A stretch of DNA of 64,000 bases from Notospermus geniculatus (taxonomy: Eukaryota; Nemertea; Pilidiophora; Heteronemertea; Lineidae): the NCBI GenBank assembly GCA_002633025.1, contig NMRB01000283.1:18737-82736 (forward strand). The letters run 5' to 3'. The notes beneath the pieces are model-generated. The model worked only from the letters and a program-made list of their open reading frames with translations, was not told the origin of the DNA and searched no databases. Positions 55,389 through 64,000 of this stretch are shown here, in pieces. Numbering within the stretch: position 1 is the stretch's first letter; the number at the start of each line of letters is the position of its first letter. The position numbers and the translations under genes were made by a program.

Positions 55389-55884
55389 GTCCATCAGGTG
55401 CTGAATCCGTCATTCATTTCTGATTGTCCCCCTCCCCAGGGGCGTGAACACTGATTTATTCGAGTCGCTGCCAGTGTACGTCCCTTTGTATGACTGTGGT
55501 AAGTATTGAGCGTGACTGTGTGTTCATTCGAGCGCTACGTATGAAATCGGAGAGCGATGGGAAAGAATGGGCTTACATTGCATGTAGATCTACATACTCT
55601 TTCATTGAGCAGGCCTTAACAACAGGGTGTCAATTCCTACATATATAAGGATTATTTCCCTGGTTTGTTTGAGAACTGAGCCCTATAATCATGTGTAGTA
55701 ATGTTCGGCCGGCTGCCTGAAGCCTATTTTTTTCGTTTATGAAAGTTTCCGCCTCGACAGTGATGTGGACATCCCCAGATACGACTCCAACATACCTCGG
55801 AGTCATTTACATCACTTTGATCATGTTCCAAAGAGAGAAAAAGCACAAAAGTCAACACAACGTATAATAATAAATAGGAAGTCA

Positions 55885-55942
55885 ACTTCCAGAATTTAGT
55901 AAATTTTCGACCCCAACCGGGGTCTTCTTCAGGCTGGAACTT
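55885..55942 (-). ncRNA. Hammerhead-ribozyme motif, Penelope type
   Basis: On the minus strand: CCAGC, then CTGAAGA (CUGANGA core), a stem II of GACCCC-GGTT-GGGGTC, GAAA, a short AT stem III (ATTTACTAAAT) and TC before TGG, which pairs with CCA for stem I. All core residues are present. This arrangement with a tiny stem III is known from Penelope-like elements and small retrozymes. A fragment of such an element probably surrounds it, with AATAATAATAAATA at its edge. Confidence 0.65.
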
Positions 55943-55960
55943 TACAATCTGAAACTCTTA

Positions 55961-56086
55961 GGGTCATATTCATAAAGCGGTTCTATCATTAGAACTGTCT
56001 TAGGCCGGTTCCAAGTGTAGTGGTGATGTACACTTGGACCGGCCTAAGACGGTTCTAATGATAGAACCGCTTTATGAATAGGACCC
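55961..56086. mobile_element. Hairpin MITE GGGTC…AAAGCGGTTCTA, copy 2
   Basis: Same as 22553-22680. Flanked by TTA on both sides (55958-55960, 56087-56089), indicating a TWA-target transposon. Confidence 0.8.
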
Positions 56087-56228
56087 TTAGGGTCTAAACG
56101 TCACCCAGCCTTGTTCTGAGAGACACTCAGGGCCACCCAGTTTTGTCCATTTGACATTTGGGGGTCACCCAGGACGACATTCACCCATTCGGCGTGACTG
56201 ACGGAGGAACTGCGATTTATCTTATAAA

Positions 56229-56408
56229 GGTGTAACGTTTTTCAGTCTGGCCATTTATCTGTGTGATTCTCATTGTTCTGAACACACTGGGAAACAGACT
56301 CACTGTTTCTCTGTGTGTCGCTCATTGTCAAGTCGCCGCTTACTAGTATTCCCGTCAATCTATTGTTCTGCCACACTGGCACATGGGTCTCACTCAAAAA
56401 CGTTACAA
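56229..56408 (+). mobile_element. GGTGTAACGTTTTTCAG MITE, third copy
   Basis: GGTGTAACGTTTTTCAGTCT at the left; the right end is degraded (CTCAAAAACGTTACAA). The interior matches 16341-16513 (ACACACTGGGAAACAGACT, GTCGCTCATTGTCAAGTCGC). It ends 24 bases before the B2 frame opens. Confidence 0.8.
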
Positions 56409-56432
56409 CTGGGTTTTTTTCACCTAAAATAA

Positions 56433-57425
56433 AAGGGTACGATATGTTACAAACGAACTACGAGGACTCGGCTTAAACCGGCGTTTAAATTTCGCGCAGG
56501 CCGGGATACCTGGTGGTATGACATTCTTTCAGGATATTTACTGATAAATAAGAACGGTGGTATAAACCCGAATACTGTCAGACTCTACAATCTCGAAAAT
56601 AATACTTTGCAACTTCAGCACTTGTTGACGTATAAAAATTCTTATAAACTCATGAAAGGTCAGAGTTTGTATGACAGACGGTGTTTAGTTATCACTTTTG
56701 CGCGCATCGGAAAAATGGTATTTCAACTTCTGGACCTCTTTAATCCATCAGTCAAGTATGTGATGGAGCTACCGAAATTCGACCGTTGCCTTCGATCATC
56801 GACCAGATCTCCCCCAGTACTCCAAAAAGAAAAAGTCATGTTCACATGCAGGTATGATTTTCCACGCAGTGCAGCCGCAACTGTATACACAATGTCATTT
56901 TGTAACGCTAGTAATTTGGTGATGTTGTCAAATACAGTTCAACTGAAATTCCCACACGCATGCGACTCCATCGAATATGCAATGTTCAATGTTAAAAGTG
57001 ACGTGATCATTGACTGTGACATAAACAAACCCGGTTTCTTTCTTTTTCGATTGAAAAATGGGTTTGTCGGTCAGCTAGTTAGCACTAAAACATCATATAT
57101 ATTTAGTGGAGGGACTTGTGGTGTAAAATGGAGTCGACAACATCAGATTCTGTTTCAGTGTTTTATGCAAATTACGGCAAACGGACACAAATTTGCTTTT
57201 TGGGGTCACGGTGTCATGTGTGGCACGAGAAGACCTTTGTTAACTACTCCTTCCGTCAAAGCGATGATAATTTCATACACTGTTATGCGAGACCGGATAA
57301 TAGATATCAGCCACATGTCACCAAAATTTACGCCGAATGGTAAAATAGTGACGCTTTTCTCTTACAAGCCGAAATACGACCGAAATAATGGTTTGCAATT
57401 TGTAGAAGTGTACACTCAACGGTAA
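56433..57425 (+). CDS. Gene B2, paralog of B1, 5' end displaced
   Basis: 331 codons open, from a TAA at 56430. It aligns with B1 from K-G-x-I-x-YKRTxRTxLKP onward (RDTWWYDxLSGYLLINK, TVRLYxL, VLQKxKVMF, PGFxxFRLKNGxVGQ, FTPNGxI). No in-frame ATG precedes the conserved start; the first is at 56607, about 58 codons in. Unit 2 carries about 1.3 kb of transposon-like DNA (55110-56430) where B1 is continuous, so B2 lost its start or has gained an intron there. The rest is undamaged and its differences keep frame, which argues against a long-dead pseudogene. Confidence 0.6.
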   Translation, partial: KGTICYKRTTRTRLKPAFKFRAGRDTWWYDILSGYLLINKNGGINPNTVRLYNLENNTLQLQHLLTYKNSYKLMKGQSLYDRRCLVITFARIGKMVFQLLDLFNPSVKYVMELPKFDRCLRSSTRSPPVLQKEKVMFTCRYDFPRSAAATVYTMSFCNASNLVMLSNTVQLKFPHACDSIEYAMFNVKSDVIIDCDINKPGFFLFRLKNGFVGQLVSTKTSYIFSGGTCGVKWSRQHQILFQCFMQITANGHKFAFWGHGVMCGTRRPLLTTPSVKAMIISYTVMRDRIIDISHMSPKFTPNGKIVTLFSYKPKYDRNNGLQFVEVYTQR

Positions 57426-57508
57426 CATATTTCTATAATCTATCAACTCGTAAAGATATCCAACGTAGAGTACAAAAAAGACGCACAAAATGATAGTAAA
57501 ATTAAAGA

Positions 57509-57562
57509 CGTCTCCCAATTTCGCTACGTTTCGACCCCAAACAGGGTCATCCTCAGGCACTT
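57509..57562 (-). ncRNA. Hammerhead-like motif, variant core
   Basis: The minus strand has GCCTGAGGATGACCC, loop TGTTT, GGGGTC, GAAACGTAGCG. Core CUGANGA (N=G) and GAAA are present. Stem II is one base short and stems I and III are less clear than at 55885. Confidence 0.45.
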
Positions 57563-57679
57563 TCTAGTACAAGGGATCCCAGATGTGAAATTTTGCAACG
57601 TATACCAGCCACTATAATAACCTCATCAATAAACATTCAGTCATATCATGACAGGAAATTTGAGGCATAAATGGTTCAC

Positions 57680-57940
57680 TTATTAATTTTCCCTTCAAGA
57701 ACTAACTTGTCAGTTGCTTCATTGAAATATTTATATACACAGAAAGCAGAGGCGCCTTTAGGAAATTGTCTTAAATTGGTAGCGATAATATCTTGGACAT
57801 CATTGATGTACACCAAAAATAGTAGGGGCCCACGACAGAGCCCTGTGGCACCCCCGGCATTCGTACAAAGATATTCTGATTTGACGTTACCTTGTTATAA
57901 CGGAACCGTGACCCTGAAAGTAAAAGGGTCCGAAATGCAG
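57680..57940 (-). pseudogene. Non-LTR reverse transcriptase fragment
   Basis: The minus-strand reading contains GSRFRYNKVTSNQNIFVRMP then GVPQGSVVGP, the RT block before the FADD motif. The following LLFLVYIND-like part has become YYFWCTSMM through a frameshift. No further RT blocks are found on either side. Confidence 0.65.
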
Positions 57941-58769
57941 TTTTCCTCCAAAACAATAAAAGAACCATGATGATGTAAATGCACTGAGGACATTTCAACG
58001 ATTGGGCTGAAGGGAACTCTGAAGGGACCATGCTGGCCATGTGGAAGGTAGATTCCAGTAATCATGGCATGCCTGGCAAATTCTGTACGCAACAAATGAA
58101 ATACGTTGTAAATGTTTCATTGCTTTCTGATCTTTGGGTTTTTTGCATTTTGCACCTTCTCTGTCTAAGGCCTCGTTTTCATCTACGCATGAACCGGTCG
58201 GAGCCAAATTTTCTCCAGCTCCTCCGTACATCCAGACCTATCCACATACCAAATCTGAGCCAAAAATATTCACTGGTTTGGGTTCCAGGAGATGTTTTAG
58301 AGATGACAACTTTTTTTTGAAACACCCTGTTGTTAAGCAGATATTTCTGTTGAATAACGGGTTTGGTGATACTGTGTTTTGACAAGTACTTTTGTAAAAT
58401 GACGGAGCTTCTGTAGTTTTACGGTACATGTAGTTTCTTAATTTTAATAATAACTTTACGGAGCTACTATTGATATACTGCACTAACTGTGTCATTTTAC
58501 ATAAGTTTACGCGCCGTATTCAAAAAGGGTGATCATCCCGCGATTAAGGGTCTTTAGCCTAATCAGCGTACAAATTCTGCAATACACAGGTTAAAGGCCT
58601 AGAAAACAATTGTCTGATGTCCTGCATGGTGTTTCACCAGAGGCATTTACCCGCAGCACACGCGTCTAACTATCATGCGTGTAACTCCAAGAGTACAAAG
58701 GAAATGTTGAACGATCAGGCAGGCTTGTCTAGAATTTGAACACCACTTTCTTTTGTCCTCCCACACTAA

Positions 58770-58917
58770 AGCCAGTGACAGACTGGCGCGTACGCGGCGC
58801 GTCCTGCAGACGTTCCGCCAATCAGATTCTTCGGCAGGTGTTTCGGTCCGTGTTACCGCCTCCCTGATTGGTTGAACGCTTTCTGACGCGTTGCTTGCGC
58901 GCCAGTCTGTCACCGCC
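58770..58917. mobile_element. Nested MITE with GCCAGTGACAGACTGGCGCG ends
   Basis: GCCAGTGACAGACTGGCGCG at the left, CGCGCCAGTCTGTCACCGCC at the right, TAA on both sides. About 148 bp. Confidence 0.75.
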
Positions 58918-58920
58918 TAA

Positions 58921-60228
58921 TGCCTGGCTTTCACTATCGCTACGAATGTCCCGAATCGCCCCGATTCTGAAATTGTCCAAATTCGTGGCTAATCGGCTTG
59001 AAAAATATGCCGAATGTCAAGAATGGGTTAAGAAACAAGTACGAATTCAAAGAATCGTATAAGAATAGGGAACCCCGATCACGCAGACCACGCGAGAATA
59101 TACGCGTGGGTTTGAACTGATAGTACACCGACGCCACCTATTATTCATGACGATTCAAGGTGTGATTGGCCGTGCTTGGTGAACCGCATCTCTCGAACAA
59201 TGAGCCTCTATAGGTGTCACGTCTGCTCTATCAGTCTCACGTGACCACTTGGCGCTCCCCATTGTACGACTCACTTACGAATAGTCGTGCCCGATTCGTA
59301 CTTGATTCGTAAATACATTCGAGACATTCCTGCCTGTTTTCGGCGTGGGTCCATGATGCACCACTTTCACTGACGCTACGTATGTCCCGAATCAGCAAGT
59401 TGTCCGCTTTGTAGATAATTCTCAAATGTTTCTTGCAGTTCTTAAATTATTCTTGGTTGATTCCTAAAACATTCGTACAGTTCGTGCGAGTTCGTCGAGC
59501 CGCCACGAAAGTTTTTGTTTGTCAAAAACTTTCGTGGGACGGTTCACGAATTTCAAATTCGTATAGATCGTAAACACTTCGTAACCCTTTCTTATCGTCC
59601 GTAACAGCTTCGTAGTCGATTCTTGTGCATTCTGGGCTATTATTGGCCATTCGTGTCTCCCTCAAATTTGTGGACCCACGCCGAAAACATCCCGAAAAAA
59701 GCGCGAATGTCCCGAATGTATTTATGAATCAAGTACGGATCTATCACGAATCGGCCACGAATATTCGTAAGTGAGTCGTATTTTATTTATTTCGGAAATG
59801 GGTGCCTGCGTGTCATCAGACACATTATGGCCACCTATGAAACATACAAAAGAATGGGGTGCAAGTGCTATGCTCTCGAACAAGTACATATGCAATTAAA
59901 CACTGTCACCATTGGAAGAATACAACAAAACAGAAGGTAAGTAAACAAAGCACAAATTATAAACTATAAGTGAGTCGTACCTTATTCGTACAATTCTTAC
60001 ATGATCCTTTGAATTTGTATTTCGTAGTTGAATTTGTGTCGTGGAATTCTTGAACCCTCCCACGAAAGTTTTTGACAAACAAAAACTCACGCGAACAGTA
60101 CGAATGTTCAGGAATCAAGTAAGAATCGCTTAGGAACTGCAAGAATCGTTTGAGAATTATCTGCGAACCCGACAACTTTCAGATTCGGGGCGATTCGGGA
60201 CATTCGTAGCGTCAGTGAAAGCCAGGCA
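58921..60228. mobile_element. Nested element with TGCCTGGCTTTCAC ends
   Basis: TGCCTGGCTTTCACTATCGC then TACGAATGTCCCGAATCG at the left is inverted at the right (CGATTCGGGACATTCGTAGC then GTCAGTGAAAGCCAGGCA). TAA on both sides (58918-58920, 60229-60231). A further inner inverted pair is TGTACGACTCACTTACGAAT (59262) with its complement at about 59780. Confidence 0.8.
59066..59266 (-). repeat. ~200-bp dispersed repeat, copy 2 (inverted)
   Basis: Reverse complement of 2589-2790 with few differences. It sits inside the TGCCTGGC element, so it moved or was carried as a unit. Confidence 0.75.
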
Positions 60229-60231
60229 TAA

Positions 60232-60908
60232 AGCAACGTTCATTGGCACACGGATCCGACACGAATCCGATACGTGTCCGACACGATCAGAAAAAAATAT
60301 CCGTACGGAAAACGGACGTCCGCGGACAGTTTCCGCATCGTGCATTCACTGGCGTGCGTCTTACCGTTCAGCAGGAGGAGGATACTGTTACCGCACTCTG
60401 TGCATACAACATTGAATCATGAACATATATTGCAGTTCTATCCGCTTTATGCCATGTATAAACGAACCGACTGTACGGAAAAGGCCGTGTAACGAAACGA
60501 CCAGACACCGTTCAAAACAGGGCTTCACATTGTGAACTTACTACCACCTCGCCCCATGATAATCGCTGTCGACGACCATATACATATTTGCAATTTTTAT
60601 TGCATCGTTAAGTTGTGGGCGAGTAGGGTCCATGCATAGCTGTTGGCGCTCCAAGTCCATCAATTTTTCGCTTTCTTCAGTGGAAATCGGAGGCATCTTG
60701 TGCGAACTAAACAGCATGCCGTGTACGGAAAAAACGGACGAATCGCTACCTGGACCGATTAAAGAAAACGGACCGCAGTGGAACCCAGTCTGACGCATAT
60801 GAATCGGAGGCCAATAAACAAGCCAATGCTATAACCATTTGACCGATTTTTTGGCGGACCGGATACGTGTCGGAGACGGACCAATTCCGTGTGCCAATGA
60901 ATCTTGCT
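60232..60908. mobile_element. Nested element with AGCAACGTTCATTGGCACACG ends
   Basis: AGCAACGTTCATTGGCACAC at the left, and GTGTGCCAATGAATCTTGCT at the right, with inner CGATACGTGTCCGAC pairs. TAA to the left and TTA to the right. Confidence 0.75.
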
Positions 60909-62123
60909 TTAAGACCCAGGAACGATAGACACGTGTGATCATCGTGTGGGTAAATGCCAGAGATCAGGCAGAATACAGAAGGCAGAACAATAGTTTTCTA
61001 GTCCTTTAACCTGCGTAATGCAGAATTTGTACGCAGATTAGGCTAAACACCCTTATTGAATACGGCCCTGATATTTTTTCACAGATTCGGTAGTCTCAGG
61101 AAGTTAGAGAGCGCTTTCGCATTTGTAATACGTGTCATAGAAGTATATGTTACTAGTACGAACACTGCCACCTGTTGCTCATTTGCAGAACTGACGGACG
61201 CAACAAGAGTCAGATGAAGCCTATAGCGGTGGGTCTATTTTGATTGGTCCATCCATCTCCAGGTCGGGTTTTGTATATTCATTTAGTTTATTTTTAGATT
61301 CCCATAGCCTGTGGCAAGACGGCAATCGTATCATTTGACAAGCTGCTCTCAGGCTTTCTACTTGCTTAGGTTTCAACCAGCTATACTCGCAATTACGCTC
61401 TCTGTTCACTCTAGCCTGACAAACCTTCGCAATTTGTTATCAAAATCAGGAAAAATGTTCCTCTCCAAAAACACAGCATCGCCATCTTTACTGTTTGAGG
61501 TCACATGATACGGGAATCACCAATCCCAAACTCGTCCCCAGTGGGTTTACGTGCCTACAACAACATATCCTCGGATGAGGTAGATCTGGGTACGAGATTG
61601 CACCAAACCGTGACCTGATCATGCTGATGACGTAGAACCAAAATCTGGTTCTTCGGTTACTCATCATCTGACTCTGTATTGCGTCCGGCAAATAGGATAA
61701 AAGTAGCAATACGAGTCAGACGTTCGGACTAATATGTTACACGACTTCTTCAAGTAACCCACGTTTTACCTTAATGTTGAAAGAACCGTATAGGATGGGA
61801 TTCAATGCACATCGCAGTAAGGCAATAGTCTCCACGAACACCGGGACAACTTTTGGGACGTTTTACTTGTATTCATTGTAAATCCTTATTAAATGTGTTA
61901 CGAAGTAAGGATTCCAGCACGCTATCATAATGTTATGATGATACTTAAAGTCATGTTAATAGTTTTTACTCTCCCCGGCACGCTTGTCCACCACACATTT
62001 CCGTATCTTGGTCCCAGAACCGCTCCCTTGTCTGTTCGTTGAGAGTTCTCGACCCAACTGTCAGACGACACGCACGATGTTCGCGTAGAAAAACGAGATT
62101 AAAATTGCAGGGGTGATTGAAAC

Positions 62124-62685
62124 AACCAAACTTCATCGCGCCGCCAGAACATGAAAATATTGTCAAATCCCAACAAACTTACTCACCGATGATGCAGTGA
62201 CATCTATATTTTGAATCACAATTACCGCGCAACTTTGAATTTAAAGGCCTCACTTCGCACAATTTTTATGATAATTTTACGAAGGAATCTCTGTTCGACC
62301 TGTCCTCCATTACCGACGTCACTGCCGCGAATCGATTGGCCATGCCGGGATGAAGCAGTTGCGCGCTTCTGATTGGTCAATATTGTAGTGAAAAAATTCC
62401 ACAAGTGCACAAACCTTTTGAATACCGCATACGCCAATCAGAAGCGTGCAACGGGCATCACTGAGCGACTCGCCGCAGTGACGTCGGTAATGGAGGACGG
62501 GGAGATTCCTTCGTAAAATTATCACAGAAATGGTGCGAATTGAGGCATTTGAATTCAAAGTTGCGCAGTAAACTGGATTGTGATTAAAAATATAGATGTC
62601 ACTGCATCATCGGGGAGTAAGCTTGTTGAGATTCTACGATATTTTCTTGTTCTGGCGGCGCGATGAAGTTTGGTTGTTTCTCGCT
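62124..62685. mobile_element. 560-bp palindromic element inside the GPCR remnant
   Basis: AACAACCAAACTTCATCGCG at 62121 pairs with CGCGATGAAGTTTGGTTGTT at 62660. The arms of about 250 bp include GATGCAGTGACATCTATATT, GTAATGGAGGACGG and CCAATCAGAAGCG with complements. The outermost arm bases overlap the TM5 coding remnant. Confidence 0.75.
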
Positions 62686-62873
62686 GAAATCGGGTCGGAA
62701 GAGTTGCATACCATGTCGTTTTTATATAATATAGTATAGATTTGGCCATTGTATGCTCACTTTCGGCCAATTTTACGAGAAATACTCTACTGATTAACTC
62801 TCCAGGGGCCTGTGATTTGAGCAGATGAATAGAATCTCCATTGTCGTTGTTACCACACACACATAAAGCCAAG

Positions 62874-63260
62874 TAGCCTGGTTCCCTGGCCACCGTCTAG
62901 ATGGCGCTGCGTAGACGGAGGCCAGGCAGTAGCCGCTGAGCATGATTGAGAAGTGACGTCATTACACCTGGGATGACCTATTTTGGGCAGGAGACTAAGC
63001 CAGCCTACCGATTCTGAGTAATCGATTCGACCAAGTAAAAATACTTGAGACTCGTAAATGTTCGTTCTTTTCACCAGTGTTGTATGTATCAAGCATAAGT
63101 TATTTAAATCCCTGTTTTTAAAATATTATGATTCCCAAAATCGCTCTTTCATTTGTCAGATTAATCGACGACTTTAAATCACGAGGCCATACCCTTTACC
63201 GTACTGACTGGCCACCGTCTATGCAGCGCCATCCAGACGGTGGCCATAGAACCAGGCTAA
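62874..63260. mobile_element. hAT-type MITE splitting the TM2 exon
   Basis: The ends are TAGCCTGGTTC and GAACCAGGCTA. Each end also forms its own hairpin (GGCCACCGTCTAGATGGCGC / TAGACGGAGGCC and the mirrored pair). The flanks AAGCCAAG and TAGCCAAG make an 8-bp duplication with one mismatch, the hAT length. It cuts the receptor after CDLA. Confidence 0.7.
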
Positions 63261-63517
63261 TAGCCAAGTCACAGAAAGTCAAATTAATTACAAAGATGTT
63301 GACCCGGCTGTTAATTTTCCTATACTTACTACAAGTAAGGACTATCAGTATTAGAGTGTTACCAACTATCGTCATGGCCATAATCACGCACAGGCTTGCT
63401 ACTCTCTGAATAATGTGAGGCGTCCAGATATTATTTCATACTAGGAAATAAATGTTCAGCCTTCCAATTTTCTCTGAGTGATTTCTGCAAAAGTTCCATC
63501 ATTCTTTCAATGAATCT

Positions 63518-63660
63518 GTGTTACCTTACTGCCCACGTAAAACTGCCCAAGTAGTTGATACGGTTGTTATTGACAGGGAAGTGGTAAATAAGCTACTTAA
63601 GGGCCTTGACGTTACTAAAAGTGGAGGTAATGACGGTATAACTAACCACATGTTAAAACT
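63518..63660 (+). pseudogene. Non-LTR reverse transcriptase fragment
   Basis: The reading VIDREVVNKLLKGLDVTKSG then GNDGITNHMLKL corresponds to the first RT block (KS-x-G-x-DGI-x-x-x-hLK) of jockey/CR1/RTE-like enzymes. It is cut off at 63660 by the hammerhead-bearing sequence. The remaining 63720-64000 shows no recognisable gene. Confidence 0.7.
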
Positions 63661-63711
63661 TCCAGATTTTGCAAATTTTCGACCCCAACCGGGGTCTTCT
63701 TCAGGCTGGCA
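63660..63711 (-). ncRNA. Hammerhead-ribozyme motif, Penelope type
   Basis: Minus strand: GCCAGC, CTGAAGA, GACCCC-GGTT-GGGGTC, GAAA, ATTTGCAAAAT, C before TGG. Core complete and almost identical to 55885-55942. Confidence 0.65.
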
Positions 63712-64000
63712 CTTAACAGTACAAGACTCTAGAATAGACTGAGCTGAGTCCCTGAAGTAGATCTAAATATCCCTGCAAACAAGATGAGTGAGCAATTAAG
63801 AAAAGAATAAGGTCCAAGCCCCACAAGGTTGCTGGACCTGAAAGGGTGTCTGTAATAAATGGATGGCTGGTTGAGCTGAAAGAAAAGAGATTAATCAATT
63901 AAGGCAAGTGTGAATTCCTATACAAAACATGGCTTGTGTAATTAAGAAAGCCGACGGATGGCTACAGAAGACAAAAGAGGCATTGTAGGCCTAAGCTAAA

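Larger units (their letters stand above)
58512..61072. mobile_element. Outer element of a nested transposon stack
   Basis: The left end GCCGTATTCAAAAAGGGTGA and TTAGCCTAATCAGCGTACAA then ATTCTGCA… are inverted at the right as TGCAGAATTTGTACGCAGAT, TAGGCTAAACACCCTTATTG and AATACGGC. Between the ends lie a 148-bp MITE (58770-58917), a 1.3-kb element (58921-60228) that itself contains the 200-bp repeat, and a 677-bp element (60232-60908). TAA separates them. Confidence 0.7.
61737..63405 (-). pseudogene. Peptide-receptor-like GPCR pseudogene
   Basis: Minus-strand pieces of a class A receptor remain. 63405-63262, after a TTATTCAG acceptor, reads RVASLCVIMAMTIVGN then TLILIVLTCSKYRKINS, and NIFVINLTFCDLAIS, which is TM1 (GN motif) and TM2 (D). 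62130-62062 reads VVSITPAILISFFYANIV, TM5. 61975-61737 has RVKTINMTLSIII, a 1-base frameshift, MIACWNPYFV (TM6 CWxP-like), a stop in loop 3, and ALLRCALNPILYGSFN (TM7 NPxxY), ending VKRGLLEEVV. The K-x-x-x-M-T-L…C-W-x-P-Y-F-V and NPILYG pattern resembles the GnRH/corazonin/vasopressin receptor branch. TM3-TM4 are not found; a 560-bp palindrome and a hAT-type MITE occupy the gap. Confidence 0.7.

Noticed and set aside
57500-57970. Penelope reverse transcriptase near the hammerhead motif
   Set aside because: The RT fragment here has GVPQGSVVGP, the non-LTR signature, not the Penelope one, so the two are probably unrelated neighbours.

Overview
This is a stretch of intron-rich, repeat-dense animal nuclear DNA. 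The genes visible are animal-specific: a PAN/Apple module, a two-kringle secreted protein with only phase-1 introns, a single-exon class A GPCR and a broken peptide-receptor-like GPCR. The frequent TAGGCCTA-type words and the mix of CR1, Harbinger, Mutator-like and Penelope-type hammerhead sequences suggest a marine invertebrate, possibly an ambulacrarian (echinoderm or hemichordate) or a lophotrochozoan. No rRNA or intact tRNA gene settles it, so the taxon is a guess. There is one 318-base assembly gap (45755-46072), plus single Ns at 13646, 51286 and 54229.

Layout. 0-4.5 kb: last exons of a PAN-domain gene, broken by several inverted-repeat transposons. 4.7-7 kb: foldback elements only. 7.36-8.39 kb: intact 342-aa GPCR. 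9.5-15.4 kb: MITEs and a minus-strand CR1-type LINE of about 4 kb with frameshifted ORF1 and ORF2. 16.1-20.3 kb: a complete four-exon gene for a 183-aa secreted double-kringle protein, with a decayed Harbinger transposon beginning 26 bp past its stop. 20.3-33 kb: almost wholly transposons, including a pile of at least a dozen Harbinger-type nonautonomous elements with TAA/TTA target duplications (24.6-29.2 kb).

33-57.4 kb is a tandem segmental duplication. Each unit holds a short conserved ORF (C), a gene A (326/323 codons) and a gene B (355/331 codons). A and B look like distant members of one unrecognised, probably beta-propeller family. The A copies keep frame through several in-frame indels, which suggests selection. 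Both A copies carry a different MITE inserted exactly in the stop codon, and each insertion recreates a stop. B2 has lost its 5' end to an insertion or a new intron.

57.4-64 kb: retroelement fragments, a Russian-doll nest of transposons (58.5-61.1 kb) and a minus-strand peptide-receptor-like GPCR pseudogene cut up by a palindrome and a hAT-type MITE.

The most unusual signals are: two foldback families with 9-bp target duplications (five insertions), hammerhead-ribozyme motifs at four sites, one of them an 88-bp insertion with a perfect 14-bp target duplication, the stop-codon insertions in the A paralogs, and the undescribed A/B family. All coordinates and similarities were read by eye.
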